From Impatiens glandulifera (taxonomy: Eukaryota; Streptophyta; Magnoliopsida; Ericales; Balsaminaceae): a stretch of 64,000 nt of DNA. Below the pieces are notes generated by a model that made no database searches, was not told the DNA's origin, and worked only from the letters and a program-made list of their open reading frames with translations. The position numbers and the translations under genes are program-made. The stretch is taken from positions 2,592,389-2,656,388 of the forward strand of contig NC_061864.1 of NCBI RefSeq assembly GCF_907164915.1, written 5' to 3'. Shown here piece by piece: positions 1 to 11,367 of this stretch; position 1 is the first letter of the stretch, and each line of letters begins with the position of its first letter.

Positions 1-904
1 CCACTCTCCTATTTTCTCTCTTATAATTATAATTATAATTATAATTATATTATACGTTATTTTATAATTAACATAATAATAAATTTTATTTATTTATAAA
101 TAAATAATTTCAATTATTTAAATAATATTAAGGAATTATTTAAAATAAAATTTTAGTAATAATTACAATAACTAATAATAATATAATTAATTTTAAATAT
201 TATATATTAATAATAAAATTAAAATAAATTAATTAAAATATAAAATATAAAACTAAAAATAAAATAACAATTTTATATAAAAAATATTAAAAAATTAAAT
301 ATGAAATATTTTAATAAAAATTATTATTAAAAAAATTATGCCATGTTATAATACATTATTAAATAAAATATTATATTTAATTTAATGTATATAATAATTG
401 AAAACTTTATCTTATATTATTTATATTTATTTAATAATTATTTATTTATAATTAATAAAAAATTAAAACATTCAACATTTTTTTTTGTTATAATTATTTT
501 TATTTTGAAAAAATATAATTAATATGAAAAAGTATTATATGTTTATATTTTTATTAAATTATGTCACTTAAATATTTTATATATTTTAAATAATTATGTT
601 ATAAAAATAAAAATATTTTATATTTTTAATTTAATAAAATAAAATTAAAATTAATCATAATTTTAATAACAAAATTATATTTATAACTTTTCTCTTATAA
701 ATCCAAACATTATAAATGGGAATGTGAATGATTAAAACTCTTAACCAAACACTACACTTCTATCAATCATACCTATTTCTATTCCTTTCTTTAAGCAAGC
801 ACCCCTAAGTATTATAATAAAAATAATTTAATAATTTAAATATTTAATAATTAGTAGATGACTAATTATTTGAAAATAATTATACTAATAATATCAAATA
901 AGGC
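1..904. other. AT-rich intergenic DNA, no gene seen
   Basis: This stretch is nearly all A and T, with many short homopolymers and TAATTA-type runs and no credible coding sequence. The small plus-strand frame opening near 858 is the antisense of the repeated fragment that follows and is not a gene. Confidence 0.6.
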
Positions 905-1450
905 AAAACATTTATTAGGTAACATCTTCTTCATCTTGAAGGAAATTGAAGAGACGAGCCTTCATTTTCGGTGGAACAGAATCAACTTCGATTGCTTTTG
1001 CATTTCCAGAATTCACAGGTTCATCCTGCTCCATCTCTCTAATCATCTTCTTTCTTTGAAATTCATCAAATACATGTTACATTTTCCTATATTGTTTGTT
1101 GAAATATGCATAGAAGAAACGATCGATCATCGATCAAGGAAATTAGATCTAATACCAGAGATCTTTTCTAATATATTTTTGCTTCAATTCTTAAAATCTC
1201 CAGCCGTGAAGAAAATTGAAGATACGAGCCTCCATTTTCGTTAGAACAGAATCAACAGATTGCTTCGCATCTCCAGAAATCACAGGTTCATCCTGCTCCC
1301 ATCTTTCTAAAGCTCTTCTTTCTCTGAGCTTCATCAAATGCATTCATGTTTTCCGTGAGCTCTAGACATTCGCTCTGTTATTGTTACTTGAACTATGCAT
1401 TGAGAAATGATCAATCAAGGAAAATAGATCTAATAGAACTACCAGTTTTT
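905..1450 (-). pseudogene. Tandemly duplicated C-terminal exon fragment (two ~270-bp copies), function unknown
   Basis: Two diverged copies of one ~270-bp segment lie head to tail (about 905-1170 and 1175-1450). On the minus strand the first copy keeps an open frame of about 50 codons ending in TAA at 915-917; it contains FDEFQRKK, then MEQDEPVNSG, and ends LFNFLQDEEDVT. The second copy encodes a related series (FDEAQRKK, later FNFLHG) but has an extra G that shifts the frame. Downstream of both the same ATCAAGGAAA-TAGATCTAATA block recurs. I do not recognise the family. It lies just beyond the stop of GLR-A, is not part of any GLR exon, and looks like a captured or relict gene tail that was then duplicated. 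Confidence 0.45.
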
Positions 1451-1559
1451 CCTATAGTAGAATTCCATCTATGACCTAGTTCTGTACAAATTATTTTGAT
1501 TATTCGCTACTTAGAGCCACAGTATGGATAACAATGCTATAGCTACATTAGAATTTGGA

Positions 1560-4500
1560 TTAAGAAACCGAATGTCCATTTTGCGTCCCTCGAATCATCT
1601 GCAAATCAGCTAACTGAACTACAGAATCATCAACCTTTTCTGCTTCTTGTCGATTTGGATTTCCATACTCTTGATCAGAAGACGCTCCCTCAAATGAAAA
1701 GATTTCTCTATCTGTCTGGTTTGAGGAGCAGATCGTTGGACTAGGGGTGGGAGGACAAGTAGAATTTGGGACAGTGTATGATGTCTCTGTTGCGTAATTT
1801 CCCTCTAGAGGGATCTGTGGTCCTCTGATGTTATCTATGCTGTGGATTGAATCCCTACCTCTGAATTCACTCTTTCTAAACGTGTGAGAAGAAAAGTCTT
1901 TCTTGTCAAACTGTCTTCCAAGCAGCATAATCTTGGACCAAAGAGAGCCTTCAACAGAGAGATGCTGCCTTCGCTCATATATGAAGAAAGCAGCATATAC
2001 TACTAGAGCTAAAACTGAGGCAACTATCTCTATCAGAAACAGTCCCCAGAAACTATTAAGTCCTAAACTAGTTGAAGACATGTAAGTGCTCGAATCTGGA
2101 CAACGAGTATCTGCCCCAAACCATTTCTTCTCCATCTCCACCATTTTATCTCCCTCGTTCACATTTAGAACCACTCTCGAAACATCTGGTACCATCGGTG
2201 AATCAATTGGGAATACCTGCAATTTTTAACATAACATTATACATCATTCCACAAAATTTTCTGAATCGTATAATCTTTTAGAGTTTTACGCACAAAGCCA
2301 AATCCATCAGACTTGTATACGGGTCCAACACTGGTATATTTGGAGCAATGTTTACGGAGGAAAAGCGTGCTGTAAGGGATTTCGTCAAAAGCAGCTGCGA
2401 TGCCACCGTTTTTGCTTCCCTTTTTAAAAAGGTCATCAAGTTCTTCGGGTGATTCATAAGACCTAATCCTGGATTCATCAATATTCATTTTCTTTAAGAG
2501 TCCAATTACAAAAGAACGATTCTGATACCCAACATATTCCCCATTCTTTATAAGTTCATTGACTTCGTTAATTGTAGGTTGGAGTTGTTGCACAGTTAAC
2601 ATTGTAGTTAAGCTTGCTGTATAACTCTGCGTCAGGATAAGGACGACGAAGAACCATATGATCACTACTAACCTGGCCAAGTTGCTTACAACCTTCTCCT
2701 CTGCAGAAAATAAATTGGTTCAAATATGATTTCTAGATCATTTAGGATATGTTATGGTGGAATTGGATTTGAATTGAAACTGGGGTTAATTCCAAATTCA
2801 TTGTTAGTTTCTTGAGTTAATTTAAGAATTTGGAGTTATAATTCTAAGTGGATTGAAAACCACTAGGGTAGCTCAACTGCAAGTGGCAAGCTCAAGTGAC
2901 GAGTGTCTTTCCTAAAAGACCAAAGGTCAAGGGTTATATTCCCACTAAGTTGAAGCCTTTTTTTGGGAAAAAAGTTGAAGTCTTAAATTGAAGATGGTAG
3001 AGATAATAAAGAGGAATAGAAATTACTTTGTGCGAAAACCATGGTTGAGAAGGAAAACCAAAGTATTGTCCCAGCTTGATAAGAAGGAGGTCCCCTGAAA
3101 TCTTCGTTTATCCGATGTTCAAGTACCCAAACCACAAAGCCGGAAAAGACAAATGAGCAGAAGCTTGTTAACCAAAGATCCCATGTAAGTGGCTTCAAGA
3201 ACACCCATGCATTTTTTCCTTTATTATCCTTGATAGGTACAATCATGGAGACTCCACTTTCAGTGTAGGGAAGAGTAAAATCAACATATTTTGATCTGTT
3301 TGCTCTGATGGTTGTATCTCCCACAACAGCATCAAATTTCTGTTCATCAATCAATGGTAAAAAAAATCTTTTAGATTGGATCAATATTGGTTTGGTAATG
3401 GAATGAAATAAAGAGCATTTTAACCGTACCCCAATATATACTTGATACACAAGTTCGTCATAAGAGCCTGCCATCTCACCATCTGGAGTTTCAAAAGGAA
3501 TATACTCGTAAGGAACAGCATAAGGTAGTTCTGCCACAACTGCATCAAAGACATCTATGCAGTATCCTTTGGTAGTCGTCACGTTAGATTCAGGATCTCT
3601 TACCACCTGTACAAATTCGCTAAAACCGTCCTTCACTGGAACTCCTATCCTCAACTTCCTCCCATTTGTAGGGATCACCCACCCCTTAGGAGCCACAACT
3701 CTATCCCCGGGCCATATTATTGAACCAAGATTATCCCTAGGGACCGTTTCTTTCTTCTCCGCATTCAATTCCCTTACAATCCCATCTCTCAAAGTCCAGA
3801 ATCCTATTCTTTTTTCCCCATTCCCAATCACATTAACAATCTCGATTGCAGACGGATCCAACTGACCATTAGTGATGCTAAAGTTTCCGGCAAGTCCTAT
3901 AAATTCAGTATGCAGAAGTGCTTGAAGTAACCACGGGCCTACTTGAGAAACTCCAAAAGCTTCTAGATCAGTTGAATTAACTGAAATGTTCGCCTTCACG
4001 AAATCATAGTTGACAACTCCGACTCTCTCTACAGCCATGGCTAGTGCAGTGACAGCATCGTATGCCCAAAGTCCAAAGATATCCAATTTGAACTTGCTCC
4101 TCCAATGATCCGTAAAATTTCGGAGCTGGTTTGTCATCGGAAAATAAGGCCTTACCCCTAGAACTCCCTCCATCGAATTAATAACCAAAGGATCAAGGGA
4201 ATTAAGTTTGGCTGCGACGGAATTTGTCATTATCCAAACATACCCTTCACTCATCATACCAAGCTCTTTCACTTTGATGAATAGCCTGGAAGCTAAAGTC
4301 GGGTCCATGTGCAAGACGAAAACCCTAGTTTGCATGGTCTTCAACTTGTAAAGCTCGACGACGATCTGATCATCTGTAGCCAACGGGGGAATGACACTCC
4401 TGTAAGGAACACGAGCATCAATTTTTTCTAAGGCATCGACTAAATGCGGTATAATTCCTTCACCAAAGTTATTATCGATGTAGATGGGGACAACTTGTCT

Positions 4501-7052
4501 CCACCCAAAAGCCTTTATGATGGCAGTTATAGCCTGAACTTGAGACAAGTCATTCATTGCTGCACGAATGAAGTATTGGCTCCTGAGTGATGTTAAGGTT
4601 GGGCTTGTCGCAGTAAACGTGATCACGGGTACTTTAGCTTTGTCTCCAAGGTTAATTAAGAACTCGGCTTGCATGGATGTAATTGGCCCTATTATAGCTG
4701 CTACTTCATCGTTCTTCAATAGGTCTAGAGCTGCATTTTGTTTGTTGAGGGTGAAAAAATAGTTAGTAGGCAATCTGGTATGACCGTTGAGTTTAAGAGC
4801 AAACGGTCATGATTCGATTTCCACGTCTTAAGTTTTAAGTTAGATTGAGTGTGCTAATAATAAACTCCTACTTTTTAATAAATAAAAATGGACAGATGTA
4901 TTTTAACTGTAATTTGTCCATAGATGGTTATCATATGGACTAAAGTCAGAATAAGTGGCTGATGGGTTTCATTTTGACGCGTATAATAAAACTTGTATAA
5001 TAAAACTTGAATGACGTTCGCCACTATAACAGACACTATAACAGACAGTTGAATTTCTCCTTTGAGATTATTTATTAATAAAATATTATTATAATTAGGG
5101 GTGGGTAAAGGGATAAATCCAACCCATATTCAACCAAAATTAAATTTATGAAACTTATAATCCAAAATAATATGGGTTGGGTTAGATATGGTTAGTTAAC
5201 CTAAATTTTTTTATTTTATTTTTTCATTTAATATGTATTTAAATCATTTAACACTTTTTTAACATGTTTTCAATATTTAACACATTTTTGACACGTTTAA
5301 CACGTTTCTCATATTTTTAGCATGTTTAATCCGTTGTCACATTTTATCCCCTCTTCTAGCCTAGCGACAAAAAAAGGTGAATACTATCTATAAGTTCCTA
5401 GGCTCGAGCCCGCCAGACGGCAAGTTCTGTGCTTGGTTAAATGGTTAATGTGTTTGCGGGTTACATATTTAATCCGTTGTCCCATTTTTATTTTCCCCCC
5501 AAATTTTTTTTTCTCATGTTTTGACACGTTTAATACATTTTTTACACGTTTTTGACACATTTAACACGTTTTTGAAACGTTAAACATATTTTTCATGTTT
5601 TTAGCATTTTAACACGTTTAACACGTTTTTCATGATTTTGACACATTTAACACATTTGACACGTTTTGGCACGTTTAATACGTTTTGACACGTTTAACAC
5701 ATTTTTAACATGTTTAACACATTTTTCACGTTTTTAGTACGTTTTGACACGTTTAACACATTTTGACATGTTTTCCACATTTTTTACGTTTTTGGCACGT
5801 TTAACATGTTTTTGACACGTTTAACACGTTTTTCACATTATTGACACGTTTAATACGTTTTTCACATGTTTAACATGCCAAAACATGAAAAATGTGAAAA
5901 ACGTGTCAAAAACTTGAAAAATGTGTTAAACGTGTCAAAAATGTGTTAAACGTGCCAAAAACGTGTTAAAACTTATCAAAACGTGTTAACATGCAAAAAC
6001 ATGTTAAACATGTCAAAAATATGTTAAACATGCAAAAACGTGTTAAAATGTTAAAAACATGTTAAAAGTGCCAAAAATGTGAAAAACATGTTAAACATAC
6101 AAAAAATTGTTAAATGTGCTAAAAATGTGTTAAATGAATCAAAAAAGTGTTAAACGTGTCAAAAATGTAAAAAACGTGTTAAATGTGTAAACGCGTAAAA
6201 AATGTGTAAACGTGTCGAAAAAATGTTAAACATATTAAAAACGTGTTAGATGTGTGTTAAACGTGTTATACCTATAAAAAACGTGTTAAACGTATTATAC
6301 CTATCAAAAACGTGAAAAACGTATTATTAGTGTGAAAACGTGTTAAACATGTCAAAAACATAAAAACGTGTTAAACATGTGAAAAACATGTTATGAGTGT
6401 GAAAACATGTTAAACATGTCAAATATATGTTAAACGTGCTAAAAATGTGTGAAAAATGTGTTAAACATGTCAAAATCGTATTCGACTTGAAATTACAAAA
6501 TGATTAGTTTATATTGGATTAATCAGATAATTAAATTAAATTTATATAATTTTTATATAATTTAGGTAACCCTAGTCCAACCCAAATTAAACTAATAATA
6601 ATCCACTCTATTATAAGATTTGATTTGAAATAGTGAATTTAATCCAAATATCTTAGGTTAACAAACAATTAAAATGATCATTGTTGAGAAAAGCAAGTAT
6701 TTGAGAAATGATGAATTAATTAGGATATTGTATGTTTTTGTAAGAGGGAGGGAGAGAAAGAAAGAGAACCTGCGGCAGCAGCTGCAACGGTATCATTCTT
6801 GGAATCTCTGGTGTGAAGAGTTAGTCTAGTTATGTAGTTAGGATGAGAAGCGTAGAAATCAGAGATAGCCATGGAAATACATGTAAACCCCATCTGGGCA
6901 ATCCCAGAATCCATGTCAAGAACCACGCCTATGCTAACATTTTGCTGCGCCATTATCATTGTGAATGTTGTTGAGATCAAAATTATTAGGGTTACTATAT
7001 CATTGCATATTGATGATGATGACTTCTCAACCCCACTCCCAATCATCATCAC
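1560..7052 (-). CDS. GLR-A: glutamate receptor-like channel, clade II type, intact
   Basis: Plant ionotropic glutamate receptor-like channel: an amino-acid-gated cation channel expected in the plasma or an endomembrane. Exons on the minus strand are 7052-6770, 4730-3430, 3339-3027, 2700-2294 and 2216-1560; all introns are GT-AG, phases 1, 0, 1, 0, giving 986 codons without a stop. Residues 1-35 form a signal peptide. The amino-terminal domain runs from SIGVVLDMDSG to about 470 (AALDLLKN, IIGP, GWRQVVPIYIDN). Ligand-binding half S1 includes GYCIDVFDAV and ANRSKYVDFTLPY, whose Arg aligns with the carboxylate-binding Arg of animal receptors. M1 is about 570-600, the pore loop WFSFSTMVFAQ, M3 ends in SYTASLTTMLTV, S2 has AAAFDEIPY, M4 is about 835-860, then a ~125-residue cytosolic tail. 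It is the most diverged of the four paralogues. Intron 1 carries a large repeat array. Confidence 0.93.
2860..2965 (+). repeat. Possible tRNA-derived SINE relic in GLR-A intron 3
   Basis: An A-box-like TAGCTCAACTG and, about 65 bases later, a B-box-like GGTCAAGGGTT are spaced as in tRNA-derived SINEs. It lies between exons 3 and 4 of GLR-A. No poly-A tail or target duplication was found, so this is a weak call. Confidence 0.3.
5100..6650. repeat. Large inverted array of degenerate ~20-bp units in GLR-A intron 1
   Basis: From about 5230 to 5870 short units of the kind TTTAACACGTTTTTGACACG repeat with many variants. From about 5875 to 6475 the same units run in the opposite orientation (AACGTGTCAAAAACGTG). 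The turning point is near 5874-5890. The flanks are also inverted: a GGGTTGG...TTAACCTAAAT block near 5166-5208 faces ATTTAGGTAACC...CCAACCC near 6560-6588. The whole can fold into a ~600-bp imperfect hairpin and looks like a foldback-type non-autonomous element; a hAT-like GGGGTGGGTAAAG sits at the left edge but no matching right terminus was seen. It lies in an intron, so it need not affect the protein. Confidence 0.7.
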
Positions 7053-7917
7053 CTACCTTACCTGCTTCAATGTTCAACGAACCTCTCTCTCTTCACTTGC
7101 TTGTTTAATTCTGAAATCTAACGCCCACTTCTTTATTTATAGAACGGACTGTAGTTTTTTTGTTTTATATATATAAACTCCGATTGTATCATATTATTGA
7201 TGATCAATTTGATATTTTTTTTCTCATATAATAAATACTTATTCTTATTATATATATAGTCTGTAGAGTATGGATAGGATAAGTTCAATTATTTGGATAA
7301 AATCTTCGTTATATCAAAATTCTGACTATACATTCGGAGAATCAAATATTTTTAGATTCGGAAATAGTCAGTATATATGACATTATTTTTTCTACAATTT
7401 TATGCTTGAAGCTTGTTATGACTTTTAATAAAGACATAAATTTGATCATGTCATACATGAGATCATGTGTACAAATTAACAAGGAGAAGAATGAGATGAG
7501 TTGATTGATGGAGATATTGAGTATCATGAAATGGTCTTACATGATATGATAGAAGTAAGCTTGGAATAATATTGCGTGTTACAAAATTAAAATAAGTTAG
7601 CCATGTGGAAAGGGTAGATTTCTTGAGTAAAACTTTTATTTATTAAGAATTCTTGTTAGTTAGCCTGTTTATGTTCCAAAATCAATTGTAAAGTTAGCAC
7701 TACTAATACAATGGCCTCCCCCCTTGTGAATTGGAAGAAACAAGAAAAGTATTCAGAAAGATGACCTTAACATTTGTGACATATTAACTTAATTGTTGAT
7801 ATATAGGTCATGTGGTTTGAAAAAAATGAACTATAATTTGGTACCTACAAAGGAACATCAAGATTCTTAATCTGTTTTAATTAAAATTTCTATAGTTTCT
7901 AGAAGTATTATTTTATG

Positions 7918-8649
7918 AGGATAAATGTCAAATTTAGTATCTTCAAGTTTTGTCAAATTTATCTTTATTTATTTATATTTAGAATCTCTAAACTAAGTTA
8001 CTTATTTAACATATTTTTTTTATTATATTTTTAATTTAATTACCTTTCTTTCATCTTTCAATTGATATTCCATTCAGCGTCGGCTCAATCTCAAACCAAT
8101 TAAGCGAAAGCGACCGATTGTTCTTCTTCGTCGACTTTTTTTTGTCGACGGTTCTTCTTCATCGTTTGCGATCTTCCGCGACCAATCAGATATGTTTATA
8201 TATTTCTTAAAGGTATGTGTCATCTTTAAGCATCTATTTCCTTGTTCTACAAAATGAAGTTCTTTCATTGACTTTTACAAGTCGTTCTAATACATTATTC
8301 CCCTTTAAGGTGTAGACGATTTGATCACAACTATATATCATGACCATGTGTAAAAGTCAACAAAATAGAACTTCACTTTGTAGAACAACAAAATAGATGC
8401 TTAAAGATGACACATACCTGTAAGAAATATATAGGCAGATCTGATTGGTCGCCAAAAAAAAATAGTCGACGAAGAAGAACAATCAGTATCGATGAAAAAA
8501 AGAAAGAAATGAATGTTTGAGATAGTGCGCTGAATGAAATATCAATGAATAAGGTAAAGAATAATTTTTAAGTAACAAAATATTATGACTTAAAAGAGTC
8601 TTAAATTTGATAAAGTTCTCTAACAATTATTAAATTTGTCATTTATCCT
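7918..8649. mobile_element. Foldback/MITE-like inverted-repeat element
   Basis: A 732-bp palindromic element. It opens with AGGATAAATGTCAAATTTA and closes with the inverse, AAATTTGTCATTTATCCT. Inner arms pair well: AAGCATCTATTT, TACAAAATGAAGTTC and CATTCAGCG on the left all recur reversed on the right (around 8360-8535). Flanks ATTTTATG (left) and ATTTTGATG (right) may be an imperfect target duplication. It encodes nothing recognisable, and the family is not certain. Confidence 0.65.
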
Positions 8650-9479
8650 ATTTTGATGTGAATATGAATGCATAAATTTAAGGATACAATTTTTTAATCT
8701 GGATGGTATCATTTCACTATATAAAAATGTTTTTATTTGTTAAAACGATTTTGATAAATATTATATTTTATTTTTATATTTTATATTTTAGTTTTTATAT
8801 ATATATATATAATATTTGCATGTGTGCCAAATATTAAAGTCTTACAAGGCCCACCAATCCCATGTGGCCCATTCTTAGACTCTAATTCTACTAGTTATTT
8901 ACCTTGATCTCATTGGCCTGTCCTTTGGATGTTCTCTCTATGTTGATTAGCATTTATTTTCTATAATAATAGTTTACTTTAACTTATGTATATTTAAAAA
9001 TAAAATTAATTTAATTAATAATAATAAATAAATGCTATTAGAAGAAACTTTATAATTACAAAATCAAATTTTATTTGATTAAGTAATATATTTATTTAAT
9101 ATATAAATATAAATTCATTTTATTTATTTAAAATCGTAATAATTTATAAATTATAAATTTAAAATAGTTTTACCTAAAACCCGGTGGTAAAAATAAGTGC
9201 TGACTAGTTCAATTTTCACTAAATACAACTTAAGTTTAGTGGGGTCATGATAAAGTATCGTACTAACCTCCTAAATAAATATATATTTATTAATTTTTTT
9301 ATAATTGTAAAATCGTAAGTTTTAAGAGTTAAATCGAAATTTTAACCTTTTAAATCTAATTTAGAAAAAATAATTTTACAAATAATTCAACTATCTTCTC
9401 GGATCTTCTCATGAATTAGATAACTTAATTTAATAATAAATTATTAAAATATTTTATCATTATATATTGTTATTTATTG

Positions 9480-9529
<50 letters not shown>

Positions 9530-9832
9530 CACTTTTTTATAAACTTATAACAAATATATTATTTAAATAATCCCATCAATTATTTAAATAACATTATATA
9601 TAAAGAACAAGTTCAAGTTGATTACCTCGAACAAGTCAAAAGTTGACCATTTTTTTGTAAACCAATTTTTAATACAAACATATAAAGAAATTGTTTTTAT
9701 CCTTAGAAAAATGAAATATAGAAAAAAAAAAAAAGTTAACTTAGGAAAGTAAACACTTGTCATTCACACATTTTTTTTTTTTTTGAATAATTAGCTAACC
9801 AAATTTATCTTATAATTGCATAGAGAAAAAAC

Positions 9833-10154
9833 TGTTAGGATTTGTATCTTTCAAATTCAATGATAAAAAACTCAAGTAAGAAAAATACAAGAAAACACAG
9901 ATTTATAGTGGTTCACTCAAATTGAGCTACGTCCACTTCAGCCGTCACTAAATTTTACTATGAAAAAGAAGAATGAATACAGAGTTTTTGCTTCTCTAAA
10001 ATTACGTCTTATTTTTGTAAACCTTTAATAATCACGTATTTTAGAGTAAATATTCAGGTAATAAACCTAAATAACTCTGAATCAAACCCAAATACAAACC
10101 TAATAAACTCTAATTAACAATCTAGAGTTTATTATAAGTGTATGTTACATAACA
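9833..10154. repeat. Possible solo LTR (copia-like)
   Basis: A 322-bp stretch begins TGTTAGGATTTG and ends ACATAACA, the TG...CA ends of an LTR, and contains a segment (TTATAGTGGTTCACTC...CTACGTCCACTTCA) typical of plant copia LTRs. The flanking five bases (AAAAC and AAAAT) do not match perfectly, so a target duplication is not established. Confidence 0.4.
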
Positions 10155-11096
10155 AAAATTTTGCAGAAAGATGATAAATTATTTCTTTGGGTCAAAAAAT
10201 AAAGAGACAATTTAATTTCATATGCACAAAAATAAAATACAACAAAAAACACAACTAATAAAATAATGAACACACAGAATGTCTGCATGCAAATTCAAAA
10301 AAATACAAACGAATCAAAGTTAAAGAGCATCAACATAAGTACATAACCAAACATAGTATATTTAAATGTATAAATTTGTGAGGGATAAATACCACCACAT
10401 CTTAGTTCATACTTAAATATTTGAACTTAACATTCATCTAACAAAAGAAAGGACAAAAGATTTGAACAAAAAAAAATTAGATTGAAGTTTATTTTTAAAA
10501 ATCACATAATAATAATAAAAAAAAAAGTAATCCCATATTCCTCATAGACTTGAAACTCAAACATATATAATTAAATAACCAAAATTCAACCTATGTATTA
10601 ATTGCATTGTATTGACCAAATCTTCTGTAACACAGCTTCCTAGAAATTCATCATAGAGATTCTATTGATATTATTATGTTGGTATATAGACAGATACACA
10701 ACTGTCTGGAAAGAGAATAATGAAATATGTTTGAAAGTTGACTTATAATCTGTTAAAGATTATTTAAATATATTTAGAGTATTTAAAATTATAAATTTAC
10801 ATTGATTTTGAGAAAGTAATTTTCTTTTAGTAATTTTTTTAAAAATATGTTAATATACAATGATAAATACTTTTTTTATAAATATAAAATATTTTAATAT
10901 TTTATTAGGGTGATTGACTAAAGAATAAATATATTGACATTTAATTCTATATAATAATGTTATAAGAAAAACACAAAAGATGACCTTATAGTTTAACTTT
11001 TCTTCATTGTTTATTCTTTTGTGAAAGCTCCACATATTAAATATATAATGAAACTTGTGGGTTACTGTGTTATTAATATAAGGGTTGAAAATTTAA

Positions 11097-11100
<4 letters not shown>

Positions 11101-11184
<84 letters not shown>
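11101..11184. repeat. (AT)n microsatellite
   Basis: Uninterrupted AT dinucleotide run of about 84 bp, downstream of the GLR-B stop codon. Confidence 0.97.
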
Positions 11185-11186
<2 letters not shown>

Positions 11187-11367
11187 TGCTATGGTTGCAG
11201 GTCCACCCCAAGTATTATGTTGTAGTGTCTTATCATTAAAATAAATAAATAATTAGTGATCAAAGTTTAGTTATCAAAGTTCTAATATTGGGATACATAT
11301 TTTGATTTCTCAAGAAAATAATAAATCAAAATAATTTGAATATCTAGTATATATATATATAATGTAA

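Larger units (their letters stand above)
7053..11367. other. Intergenic spacer between GLR-A and GLR-B
   Basis: About 4.3 kb of AT-rich DNA separate the start of GLR-A from the stop of GLR-B. It contains a foldback element (7918-8649), a possible solo LTR (9833-10154), and AT microsatellites (about 9484-9527 and 11101-11184). No coding frame deserves a call; a 72-residue frame at 11021 is mostly translated AT repeat. Confidence 0.6.
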
